Under the pieces are notes generated by a model. The model saw only the letters and a program-made list of their open reading frames with translations, was not told the origin of the DNA and ran no database searches. Shown here in pieces: positions 33,240 through 41,108 of a DNA stretch of 41,384 bases. Positions within the stretch are counted from its first letter, which is position 1; the number at the start of each line of letters is the position of its first letter. Position numbers and translations under genes: made by a program. Source of the stretch: Desulfobacteraceae bacterium (lineage in GTDB: Bacteria; Desulfobacterota; DSM-4660; Desulfatiglandales; Desulfatiglandaceae); NCBI GenBank assembly GCA_030613055.1, contig JAUWMR010000034.1, positions 1-41,384 of the forward strand. The letters run 5' to 3'.

Positions 33240-33484
33240 TGAAAACTATCCTTCATTTTTCGCCTTATTACTGCATCCATCTCCCCTGTTGAAATAGCCT
33301 TTCTGTTAGGTTTGTGCAATTTGCCAAAGATGTCATCGACCTTTTTAGATATTGGCCTAAGAAGTGCTTCTCTATTATTAGTAACGACAAACTCTATCTT
33401 ATCCCCTGTGTGCAATCTCAGGTAATCCCGCACTGCCTTCGGAATTGTCACTTGTCCCTTAGTTGTGATTGTTGCCAATGTCAT
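33236..33484 (-). CDS. AbrB/SpoVT-type antitoxin (VapB-like)
   Basis: An 82-residue antitoxin with a SpoVT-AbrB swapped-hairpin N-terminus: TITTKGQVTIPKAVRDYLRL, then GDKIEFVV. The C-terminal half would bind the PIN toxin. GGAGGTT stands just upstream of the ATG. The promoter at 33522-33550 and two TAAAGTAAG repeats are probably its autoregulatory site. Confidence 0.9.
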   Translation of the reverse strand: MTLATITTKGQVTIPKAVRDYLRLHTGDKIEFVVTNNREALLRPISKKVDDIFGKLHKPNRKAISTGEMDAVIRRKMKDSFQ

Positions 33485-33496
33485 AACAATAACCTC

Positions 33497-33550
33497 CTTA
33501 CTTTAATCGCTTTCTTACTTTAGGGTAAGGCGTATTTGTTTAGCTGTCAA
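33497..33550 (-). promoter_or_regulatory. VapBC-type promoter with paired operator repeats
   Basis: On the minus strand TTGACA (33545-33550), 17 bases, TACCCT (33522-33527). Two exact TAAAGTAAG direct repeats follow (33514-33522 and 33497-33505), 17 bases apart, one touching the -10. The arrangement fits autorepression by the antitoxin-toxin complex. Confidence 0.6.
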
Positions 33551-33840
33551 GCCATTTATTATTTAGAGTGGAGTAATGTCATGATTTTAGGCAGTTATCA
33601 GAAAGTAACGTTAAAGCGATTCATTGATATGCAGAGAAAAATGAATTATTGACATTGTCAATAGATGGAAAAGATTGCTTGATATTACCACAATAGCACA
33701 GCAAATATTCCACCTGTTTTTATGTTTAATGGACAAATCTGGAAGATTTGTCCTTGATTTTCCCACCTTATGTAATTATGCCAGGATAGCATGGAAATAG
33801 GCAAGCCAAAATTCAGACCGGATCCCTAATTATCTTAAAG

Positions 33841-33905
33841 CGTAGCGCAGGGCTTTAGCCCTGCCGTATTGCACGGGTTAGGGGCAGGGCTAAAGCCCTG
33901 CGCTA
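33841..33905. repeat. Palindromic repeat family C, copy 2
   Basis: CGTAGCGCAGGGCTTTAGCC then CTGCC is inverted as GGCAGGGCTAAAGCCCTGCG then CT, with a 17-base centre. Same family as 25913-25974, with better-paired arms. It lies in the 33551-34108 gap. Confidence 0.88.
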
Positions 33906-33911
33906 AAAAAT

Positions 33912-34010
33912 ATGAAAAAAGAGTTAAAGAATCAGGTTTTGAAATATCACTTCAGCCGATTGCAAACGCTGAAGTTTCTTAAGAGGGTTAATGAAGCGGT
34001 AGTGTCGTAA
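33912..34010 (+). other. Short ORF of 32 codons, uncertain
   Basis: MKKELKNQVLKYHFSRLQTL continues with a basic stretch and ends EAVVS. No good ribosome site is seen. It overlaps a hairpin ACTTCAGC/GCTGAAGT (33949-33975). It may be a relic; no family recognised. Confidence 0.15.
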
Positions 34011-34108
34011 GCATTTGACATTCATGTTGAGATTTGGGACATGCTATAGTGAAAGAATGGAATTGAAAAAAACAGAAGGCTGGACTTTAACAATAAAATG
34101 GAGAACAG

Positions 34109-35494
34109 ATGAGACCGCATCACTTGGATATTTTTATGTCGCCCGGCTCCGTGGCCGTAATAGGGGCAAGCCGCAAGACAGGAAAAGGCAACTTTAACGT
34201 AATCGAAAATATGAGGGATTTCGGTTTCAAGGGAAAGATATATCCCGTAAACCCGATGACCGATGAGATACTGGGTATAAAGACCCATAAAGATGTAAAG
34301 GAGATCGGCAAACCCATCGACCTGGCCATTATCGCCACACCCAGAGAACAGGTTCCCCGTATTACACAGGACTGTGCCGATCTGGGGATAAAGGGGGCAA
34401 TCGTTGTGCCCCAGGGTTTTGCGGACGCCGATGCCGATGGCAAGGCCCTACAGGATCAACTCACACGGATTGCTCATGAAAGGGGGATCAGGATATTAGG
34501 CCCCAATACTCTGGGTATTGTAAATGCATTTTCAGGGTTTACGTCGTCTTTTATGTCCCTGGCAAGGGAAAAGGTTCCAATAGGGGTTATCTGCCAGTCA
34601 GGGATATTTTTTGTTGGTTCATCTCAATTTACCGGCATGATGGGTAAGGGAATTGATGTTGCAAACGGATGTGATCTCGATTTCGCGGATGCCCTGGACT
34701 ATTTTGGCGATGACGATGATATCAGGGTCATTTTCATGCATATCGAGGGGATGAAACAGGGAAAGGAGTTTTTTGATGCAGCCCGGAGGGTCGCCCTGAA
34801 AAAGCCTGTGATCGCCCTCAAGTCCGCCAGGACACGACGGGGAGCAGTGGCAGCATCCACGCACAGCGGCGCGCTTGTGGGAAACCACGAAGTCTTTGAG
34901 GCCGCCTTCCGCCAGGCAGGGGTCATCTCTGCTAATGATCCGCAGGAGGTCTTTGACTTTACTAAGGCGCTCCTAAATCTTAGCCCCATGCGGGGCAACC
35001 GTGTGGGTCTTGTCACATTTACCGGGGCCGGCGGTATTATTCTGATCGATACCCTCCAGGAATATGGCCTTGAGGTAGCAGAGCTGTCTCCTCCTGCGAT
35101 CAAAAAGATAAAGGATCTTTCCCCGGCCTGGATGCCTATTCAAAACCCCTTAGATATCTGGCCCGCCCTGATGAAGCACGGGATGGAATATGTCTATGAA
35201 CTCGCGCTGTCTGAGATCCTTAAAGATTCTGCCGTGGATGCCGCCATCTGCATTGCCATTGCCCCGGAACTCCCAGAGAATGCCCACCTTGATGCAACGG
35301 GTATAATCAAAAAGACCGCGGCCTCCTTTCCTGATAAGCCGGTAGTCTCATGGCTTTACGGGCCAAACCAGCTTTCGGTCTCAAATATGCTGGAACAAGG
35401 GGGACAGGTGGTTTCCCTTCCCACGCTTCCACGCGCCGCCCGTACCCTGGCCATGTTATACGGCCGGGGGCAATTTCTCCAGAGGGCTACATAG
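34109..35494 (+). CDS. NDP-forming acyl-CoA synthetase alpha-type subunit (CoA-binding)
   Basis: A 461-residue CoA-binding protein of the ADP-forming acyl-CoA synthetase family. The N-terminal CoA-binding Rossmann domain (SPGSVAVIGASRKTGKGN, residues 10-27; VNPMTDEILGIKTH) is followed by a succinyl-CoA ligase-like domain with GPNTLGIVNA, GVICQSGIFF and the phosphohistidine loop ASTHSGALVGN (about residues 249-259). The enzymes convert acyl-CoA, ADP and phosphate to acid, CoA and ATP, a substrate-level step in anaerobes, and need a beta (ATP-grasp) part. No ATP-grasp gene is adjacent, so it is stand-alone here. GGAG lies 5 bases before the ATG. The substrate acyl group is unknown. Confidence 0.88.
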   Translation: MRPHHLDIFMSPGSVAVIGASRKTGKGNFNVIENMRDFGFKGKIYPVNPMTDEILGIKTHKDVKEIGKPIDLAIIATPREQVPRITQDCADLGIKGAIVVPQGFADADADGKALQDQLTRIAHERGIRILGPNTLGIVNAFSGFTSSFMSLAREKVPIGVICQSGIFFVGSSQFTGMMGKGIDVANGCDLDFADALDYFGDDDDIRVIFMHIEGMKQGKEFFDAARRVALKKPVIALKSARTRRGAVAASTHSGALVGNHEVFEAAFRQAGVISANDPQEVFDFTKALLNLSPMRGNRVGLVTFTGAGGIILIDTLQEYGLEVAELSPPAIKKIKDLSPAWMPIQNPLDIWPALMKHGMEYVYELALSEILKDSAVDAAICIAIAPELPENAHLDATGIIKKTAASFPDKPVVSWLYGPNQLSVSNMLEQGGQVVSLPTLPRAARTLAMLYGRGQFLQRAT

Positions 35495-35507
35495 AATATT
35501 TAGGTTC

Positions 35508-35529
35508 TTCTCCCAATTAGTTGGGAGAA
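35508..35529. other. Perfect stem-loop after the acyl-CoA synthetase gene
   Basis: TTCTCCCAA-TTAG-TTGGGAGAA, a nine-pair stem, 13 bases after the stop. It has no T run, so it is not a standard intrinsic terminator but may stabilise the transcript end. The remaining 35530-35922 space contains an imperfect TCCTTGAATCCTTGGCCCC repeat patch and no gene; a weak TTGACT-like -35 (35789) precedes the operon. Confidence 0.5.
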
Positions 35530-35922
35530 AGGGGTCCGGGAGCCGATAAGACTTTTGCCAAACCATCAATTCTTTATAGTTTTTGAGCATTTCACTGAAA
35601 TCCTTGAATCCTTGGCCCCTTGAATCCTCTCAGGATCACCAACCAATTTGGAGATGATCCGATATTTATAACAGTTCATACCATTTTTCATCCCACAAAC
35701 GCATTGTATTTCGACAACGATGTCGAACACCCATCCTGCTCTCGACATTTATTGCCGTATTTTGAGACCGCAACATGGGATTTTCATTGACTTTTATTCA
35801 AATTCACTTTTAATTTCAAGGTGTTGGCAGAATTTTCCACTATCCGGCATACATATTGCGTAAATAGCTGTAACCAAATGAAAAACTTGGTATCATAATA
35901 ATAAAATAAAAGGAGGGCACCT

Positions 35923-36633
35923 ATGAGTCTGGTAACTGCAAAAAATTTGTCCAAGACATATATCACCGGAGAGGTCGGCGTTGAGGCATTGAAGGGCCTT
36001 GATTTTGAGATTGAACCGGCCTCTTTTATATCCTTTGTCGGCCCTTCCGGCAGCGGGAAGACTACACTCCTAAACCTTATAGGCTGCCTGGACAAGGCGA
36101 CTGAAGGAGAACTAATTGTGGCAGGGAAACGTGTGAGTGATCTTGACCGCAGGCAGGGTGCGGATTTCCGGGGTTCGGCCCTGGGGTTTATTTTCCAGTC
36201 ATTCAACCTTCTCCCGGTGCTGACGGCCTATGAGAATGTGGAATATCCATTAGTGATGATCAAAAACGAGTCAAAAGCAACCAGGACGGAAATGGTACTG
36301 AAGGTCCTTGAATCGGTCGGCATGCTCGACCAGAAGGATAAATTTCCTGACCAGCTTTCCGGAGGACAAAAGCAGCGCGTGGCAGTGGCACGGGCCCTGG
36401 TTACCCAACCAAAGCTGGTGTTGGCGGACGAGCCAACGGCCAACCTCGATCATGCGACCGCCAAAAACGTAATTCAACTTATGCGGGCCATGCGAGACGA
36501 ATTCGGAACCACGTTTGTCTTCTCCACTCATGACCCGAGGGTAATGCATGAGGCCGAGGTTATTCACACGCTGGAAGACGGCAGGCTGACACACACGGAA
36601 CAGGGTTCAGACAGGAGGGGAAACCATGATTAA
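35923..36633 (+). CDS. ABC transporter ATP-binding protein, LolD/MacB-like
   Basis: A 236-residue ABC ATPase of the MacB/LolD/FtsE class. Walker A is GPSGSGKTT (40-48), the Q-loop is [21 protein letters not shown], the signature is [15 protein letters not shown] and Walker B is [12 protein letters not shown]. This class powers extrusion or lipoprotein release with a FtsX-fold permease and does not drive transport through the membrane. Start: AAGGAGG lies 7 bases before the ATG. Its stop overlaps the permease start by 8 bases. First gene of a five-gene operon. Confidence 0.93.
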   Translation: MSLVTAKNLSKTYITGEVGVEALKGLDFEIEPASFISFVGPSGSGKTTLLNLIGCLDKATEGELIVAGKRVSDLDRRQGADFRGSALGFIFQSFNLLPVLTAYENVEYPLVMIKNESKATRTEMVLKVLESVGMLDQKDKFPDQLSGGQKQRVAVARALVTQPKLVLADEPTANLDHATAKNVIQLMRAMRDEFGTTFVFSTHDPRVMHEAEVIHTLEDGRLTHTEQGSDRRGNHD

Positions 36634-37879
36634 TATCTTTAAAATAGCCGCTCGCAACCTTTTGCGTTACAAAAGAAGAACTCTTCTTACTTCACTATTG
36701 ATCACCGTGGGAGTGGTGATGGTTATCCTCTTCTCAGGCCTTTCCGGCTCCTTTAAACAGATGATGATCGGCCTTATCACCGACGCTACGTTGGCCCAGA
36801 TGCAGATTCATAAAAAGGGATATGTCTCTTCCATTGACACCAGTCCCCTCAATCTGAACCTGGGGCCAAAGGCATACGGAAAGGTCAGGGATATGCTTGA
36901 GAAAAATCCGCTGGTGGAATCCTATTCACCGAGGATAAAATTGGGCGCCATGTTGAGCAACTACAAGGAGACCACCAACATCAGGCTTAATGCCATTAAA
37001 CCGGACAGCGAGATAAAGGTCTGCCCTGCCCTTCCTGATCGCATCACGTTCAGAGACAGAGAATCAGGACAGGGTCTTATAAATCCGGGAGAAATCATTA
37101 TCCCTGACAAACTGGCCAAAGGTCTCAAAATAAAACAAGGCGATACAGTGGTCCTTGTGGCCCACAACAAAGAAGGCTCGGTAAACGGCCTTAATTTCAC
37201 GGTAGCCGGTGTCATAGAAAGCGTGGCGGGTCCCCAGGGAAAGGAAGGGTATATACATATCAAGGATGCCCGTGACCTCCTGCGTATAGATAAGCCCGAA
37301 GTCACAGAGGTGGCAATACGCACCCGGGATTTCAATAGGATCGATATGCTTTACGCGGAGATTAACAGTGCCCTTGCTGAATATAAAAATCCCAAGGGAA
37401 ATCCCATGTTCGAGATTCATACATGGGAGGCACTCTCCCCATTCTACAATATCGCCAGAATGATCGACCTGATGGCCATGTCCATGAAAATCATCATGAT
37501 CGCCATTGTCCTTATAAGCATTTTAAATGTTATGATGATGTCTGTCTATGAACGGATCAGGGAGATCGGGACCATCGCGGCAATAGGCACTGCCCCAGGC
37601 AAAATCATGGGCCTGTTTTTGGCAGAAGGATTTTCACTTGGATTAATCAGCACGCTGTTTGCGAACGCCATCGGCGTTGGAGCTATTTATATCCTGAATA
37701 TCCATAAAATAACGTTCTCATTTGGCCGCACGGAGAACCTGTTGCTCTCCCCCTCGGTCAACTTTAACGAACTGATCTGGGTATCGGCCATTGTGCTTTT
37801 AGTTTCCATCTTTGCGACTATTCAGCCAGCGTATAAGGCATCAAAGATGGAGCCGGTTGATGCCTTAAGACATGTATAG
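36626..37879 (+). CDS. FtsX-fold ABC permease, LolC/LolE/MacB-like
   Basis: A 417-residue permease with four transmembrane segments in the MacB/LolCE arrangement: TM1 near residues 18-40, a large periplasmic MacB_PCD-like domain (about 41-285), then TM2-4 (about 290-320, 330-360 and 375-400). It ends YKASKMEPVDALRHV, the A-x-x-x-P-x-x-x-L-R coupling helix of the FtsX fold. It would couple ATP use in the cytoplasm to shape changes in the periplasm. A strong GGAGGGG ribosome site precedes it inside the ATPase gene. The next gene starts 12 bases later. Confidence 0.92.
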   Translation: MINIFKIAARNLLRYKRRTLLTSLLITVGVVMVILFSGLSGSFKQMMIGLITDATLAQMQIHKKGYVSSIDTSPLNLNLGPKAYGKVRDMLEKNPLVESYSPRIKLGAMLSNYKETTNIRLNAIKPDSEIKVCPALPDRITFRDRESGQGLINPGEIIIPDKLAKGLKIKQGDTVVLVAHNKEGSVNGLNFTVAGVIESVAGPQGKEGYIHIKDARDLLRIDKPEVTEVAIRTRDFNRIDMLYAEINSALAEYKNPKGNPMFEIHTWEALSPFYNIARMIDLMAMSMKIIMIAIVLISILNVMMMSVYERIREIGTIAAIGTAPGKIMGLFLAEGFSLGLISTLFANAIGVGAIYILNIHKITFSFGRTENLLLSPSVNFNELIWVSAIVLLVSIFATIQPAYKASKMEPVDALRHV

Positions 37880-37891
37880 GAGGAATTTGAT

Positions 37892-38287
37892 ATGAAAAGA
37901 TTATTTGTTATAAGCCTTGCAATCCTGTTGCTTTGTCCGGTTATGGTCAATGCCGCCGGCTTTGAAAACAGTAAAATTGCGGTCGCGTCCAGCGGTAAAA
38001 CCACGGCAGCGTCTGTAAGCGATCAGGCTGCTAAGTGTCCTTACTATCTTATGTTTGACGGCAAAGGGAACTTGACCGGGATGATTGATAACCCGTACAG
38101 AAATGCAAGTCGCGGCGCAGGGCCTTCGGCGGCAAATTTCCTTGCCCAGAGAGGCGTTACTATGGTAATAGCCGGGAACTTTGGCTCGAAAATGATTAAT
38201 GCCCTGAAAAACAAAGGCATAGCCCATTTGGAATATAAAGGCAACGCGGGTGATGCTGTGAAAAAGGCCTTAGAGAGGAGGCAGTAG
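37892..38287 (+). CDS. Exported NifX/NifB-type (Nitro_FeMo-Co) domain protein
   Basis: A 131-residue protein with a clear signal peptide (MKRLFVISLAILLLCPVMVN, cleavage near residue 21-22). The mature part is the dinitrogenase iron-molybdenum cofactor biosynthesis fold: KIAVASSGKTTAASVSDQAA, KCPYYLMFD (Cys49), NPYRNASRGAGPSAANFLAQ, GVTMVIAGNFGSKMINALKN. Members of this family (NifX, NafY, NifB C-terminus, MTH1175) hold FeS or FeMo cofactor precursors in the cytoplasm; an exported copy with one mature cysteine is unusual. The H-F-G-R seen in many members is replaced by Q-A-A-K. AGGAGG lies upstream of ATG. Its stop is one base from the next ATG. Confidence 0.88.
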   Translation: MKRLFVISLAILLLCPVMVNAAGFENSKIAVASSGKTTAASVSDQAAKCPYYLMFDGKGNLTGMIDNPYRNASRGAGPSAANFLAQRGVTMVIAGNFGSKMINALKNKGIAHLEYKGNAGDAVKKALERRQ

Positions 38288-38288
38288 C

Positions 38289-39017
38289 ATGCAAAAATTC
38301 TTTATCTTTCTTATGGCGATGATGTTTGCATCGCCTGTTTACGCGATAGACGGCAACGAACTTTTAAAAAAGGTTGACCGAAATCTGAATCCCGAGACTT
38401 TTGAAATGTACCGGAAGATTATCAACATAGAACCCGACGGCTCAAAAAAGGAGTTTGTCATGTATTCCGCCAAAAAGGGCAAGGACAAGGTCGTGTCACT
38501 CTTTCTGTCTCCCGCCAGTGAAAAGGGCAGGTCAAGCCTGAGAGTCGGGGAAAATATGTGGCTTTACATCCCGAACGTAGGCAAACCAATCCGAATTACG
38601 AGCCTCCAGTCCGTGACCGGCGGCATATTCAATAACGCGGATATAATGAGAATCGATTACAGTACGGAATACAACTGCGAAAACGTGGAGCGGGCCGAAG
38701 GGAAATACCTGCTTGATCTGAAGGCAAAGACAAAGGCGGTTGCCTACGACAAGGTGAAAATGTGGGTGGACGATAAGGGGCTGCTCCCCATCAAAATAGA
38801 ATGCTTCGCCTCGTCGGGGATGCTGATCAAAACCCTTTATTTCAAGGAGATCAAGGATTTTGGTAACGGCATTGTCCGTCCCGCGGTGACTGAAACGGAC
38901 AGCCCTCTTCACAAGGGCTACAAGTCCATCATGATATTTGCAAAACTGAAAAAAAGGGATCTGGCCGACGAGGTCTTCACCCTGAATTATATGTCAAGGG
39001 TGGGTGACCTCAGATAG
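38289..39017 (+). CDS. LolA-like outer membrane lipoprotein-sorting protein
   Basis: A 242-residue periplasmic carrier with a signal peptide (cleavage after PVYA, about 19). It matches the LolA_like family: MYRKIINIEPDGSKKEFVMY, SLRVGENMWLYIPNVGKPIR, ITSLQSVTGGIFNNADIMRI, YDKVKMWVDDKGLLPIKIE. LolA-type half-barrels bind acyl chains and ferry lipoproteins or lipids from an ABC release complex to the outer membrane. The ribosome site AGGAGG lies in the upstream gene. Its place after a LolCDE-like ATPase/permease suggests it accepts their cargo. Confidence 0.86.
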   Translation: MQKFFIFLMAMMFASPVYAIDGNELLKKVDRNLNPETFEMYRKIINIEPDGSKKEFVMYSAKKGKDKVVSLFLSPASEKGRSSLRVGENMWLYIPNVGKPIRITSLQSVTGGIFNNADIMRIDYSTEYNCENVERAEGKYLLDLKAKTKAVAYDKVKMWVDDKGLLPIKIECFASSGMLIKTLYFKEIKDFGNGIVRPAVTETDSPLHKGYKSIMIFAKLKKRDLADEVFTLNYMSRVGDLR

Positions 39018-39043
39018 GGGACATTTTTCGAAGGTCTCCATAT

Positions 39044-40345
39044 ATGAAAATATTCATCAGATTAACATGGCTCTGTTTAATTTCGGGCATCATCGCGTTT
39101 AACGCGTGGGCCGGCGAGTATGACTTTGATATTCCCGAGATAGAGAAGAAGCCCTACGAGTTCGGCGGCAGCGTCAAAGCGGGATACATACTTTCCTGGT
39201 TGGACAGGGACTCGGCCCAGTATCATCAGAAGTTCTATAATCGTGATGAGGGCTCCACTGTTGACACATACGGGCTTACCCTTCAATTAGAGGGAAGCTA
39301 CACAAAGGGCATTGCAAAGCTTTACGCAAAAGGTAACACAGATATTACCCACGATTACCTCGGTTGGGAGGAAGACACAAGACTGTACGAAGGCTTTATC
39401 TCTATAAAGCCGTCACCTGCCTTTACTATCGAAGCCGGCAAGAAGGTTATGAAATGGGGAAAGGGCTATGCCTGGAATCCTGTGGCCTTCACCAGCAGGC
39501 CAAAAGATCCGGATGACCCGGAACAATCCCTTGAAGGCTATACATTAGCCTCTGTCGATCTGATAAAGAGTATGTCAGGTCCCATCAAGACCATTGCCCT
39601 TACGCCGGTTGTCTTTCCCGTTTATGAAGAAATCAACAACACGTACGGGGAAACCGGCCATGTGAATTACGCCGGTAAGCTTTACCTCCTGATATTTGAT
39701 ACGGATATAGACCTCATGTTTTTTCTCGGAGACAGCAGGGAAGACACCTACGGCCTGGACTTTTCAAAGAACATTTTGGTCAACCTTGAGGTTCACGGTG
39801 AGGTGTCATACACAAATGACTTTGAGAATGGATATATAGACAGAAACGGCATCGCCTATAGCAGGCGATCCAGCGCCGTAAGTTTCCTTTTAGGGACACG
39901 TTATCTGAATAAGTATGATACTACTTTTATAGTGGAGTATTACAGAAACGGGAAAGGGTTCAGCAAGGCGGAAATAACTGATTACTTCATGTTTACCGAA
40001 GACGGATACAACATTTATCAGGCAACCGGCAATGAGAAAAAGCTAAAAAAGGGCATCAGTCTTTCAAAAAATTATTTTAGCGAAAAAAACTATATGAAGG
40101 ACTATATTTATCTTAAGGTAACCCAAAAAGAACCTTTTAATATCCTTTATTTCAACCCCTCTCTCGCGGTCATTTTCAATGTGGCGGACCAGAGTTATTC
40201 CATTACGCCGGAGTTGCTGTATACGCCCGTATCAAACCTTGAACTGAGGCTCAAGTCTACCTTTTTTCAGGGAAGCAGGTACTCTGAATTCGGAGAAAAG
40301 CCCTTTGATTGCAAAGTTGACTTCTCGGTAAAATACTACTTTTAA
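39044..40345 (+). CDS. Outer-membrane beta-barrel protein of the envelope operon
   Basis: A 433-residue protein with a signal peptide (cleavage after NAWA, about 23). Alternating amphipathic strands fill the mature part, and the C-terminus ends FSVKYYF with a terminal Phe, as in barrels inserted by BAM. The segment MKWGKGYAWNPVAFTSRPKD (about residues 141-160) is shared by DUF1302-like outer-membrane proteins. No TonB box or plug domain is seen, so it is probably not a TonB receptor. It closes the operon, 26 bases after the LolA-like gene. It could be a porin, an acceptor for the carrier or an extrusion channel. Confidence 0.8.
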   Translation: MKIFIRLTWLCLISGIIAFNAWAGEYDFDIPEIEKKPYEFGGSVKAGYILSWLDRDSAQYHQKFYNRDEGSTVDTYGLTLQLEGSYTKGIAKLYAKGNTDITHDYLGWEEDTRLYEGFISIKPSPAFTIEAGKKVMKWGKGYAWNPVAFTSRPKDPDDPEQSLEGYTLASVDLIKSMSGPIKTIALTPVVFPVYEEINNTYGETGHVNYAGKLYLLIFDTDIDLMFFLGDSREDTYGLDFSKNILVNLEVHGEVSYTNDFENGYIDRNGIAYSRRSSAVSFLLGTRYLNKYDTTFIVEYYRNGKGFSKAEITDYFMFTEDGYNIYQATGNEKKLKKGISLSKNYFSEKNYMKDYIYLKVTQKEPFNILYFNPSLAVIFNVADQSYSITPELLYTPVSNLELRLKSTFFQGSRYSEFGEKPFDCKVDFSVKYYF

Positions 40346-40403
40346 TTCCTCTCCAATCCCCTGGCCTAATCTCCCGGTCCATCACTTAAGCCAATATACT
40401 ATG

Positions 40404-40492
40404 GCACATATTTTTGCGCATTTTATAGCCTTCGCTTTTTTTGCACAGTTTTCTGTGCATTTTCTTGCCTTTATGCACAGATTTTTGTGCAT
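40404..40492. repeat. Series of TGCACA...TGTGCA hairpins
   Basis: Two clear palindromes, TGCACAGTTTTCTGTGCA (40442-40459) and ATGCACAGATTTTTGTGCAT (40473-40492), plus a looser GCACATATTTTTGCGCA at 40404-40420. The first is followed by TTTTCTT, so it could stop transcription of the barrel gene; the spacing of about 32-39 bases also fits a binding-site array. Confidence 0.6.
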
Positions 40493-41108
40493 TAAATCAA
40501 AATTCACCTATATTTTTCCTAAAAAAGGCTTATTTGCTTGACATTTCCAACCTTTGGCCTATTCTAACCTTCATATCATTACCTGAATCCTGCATAAACA
40601 ATCTTGAACGTTTCTATAAAAAGGCGCACCATGATACCTCACCTCAAATTGTGCCTAACACTCTCCTGACAGAAGAAATCTTTTCTGTTGGGAGTTCCCG
40701 CAGGGAACTAAATTATATTCCCGAATGTCAAAAGATTCAATGAACTCAGAAATCGAGCGGGCTTTTGGCCTCTTTAATCGTAACCTTTTTAATTTATAGG
40801 CGTTAAACAGAAACTATATAATCACTTTTCTGTATATCACTCTTAAGTGTGGAGATATGCAGAACTATAGAATAACTTGTTCGGCGGCGACGGAAACGAA
40901 AAGATCGCTAGGCGTAATCATCACTTAAGGGTCAACATAATGACCCCTGGCATGGCAATGAAATGGTCGATCAGTTCAAGGGATTGATTGATCAGGAGAT
41001 CAGTTGGAAATCGGAAGGAGAGGTAACTTAAATGGCTAATTATAAAAATGGGGTCAAATCTCCTATTAGCTCTTGTTATTTCAAAACAAATATTGTATAA
41101 CTCTGCCT
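40493..41108. other. Gene-free stretch before the transposase
   Basis: About 600 bases with no gene I can support. A palindrome GGGTCA-ACATAA-TGACCC lies at 40929-40946 and GGGGTCAAATCT at about 41053, as often seen near REP-associated transposases. A short open tail ending EISWKSEGEVT (stop near 41032) could be a gene relic; its family is not recognised. Confidence 0.4.

Noticed and set aside
34015-34050. TTGACA and TATAGT as a promoter for the acyl-CoA synthetase
   Set aside because: The spacer is 24 bases, too long for sigma70; no sigma54 -24/-12 pair fits either.
40441-40743. 100-codon plus-strand frame after the barrel gene
   Set aside because: It starts in the hairpin series, has no ribosome site and no recognisable domain.
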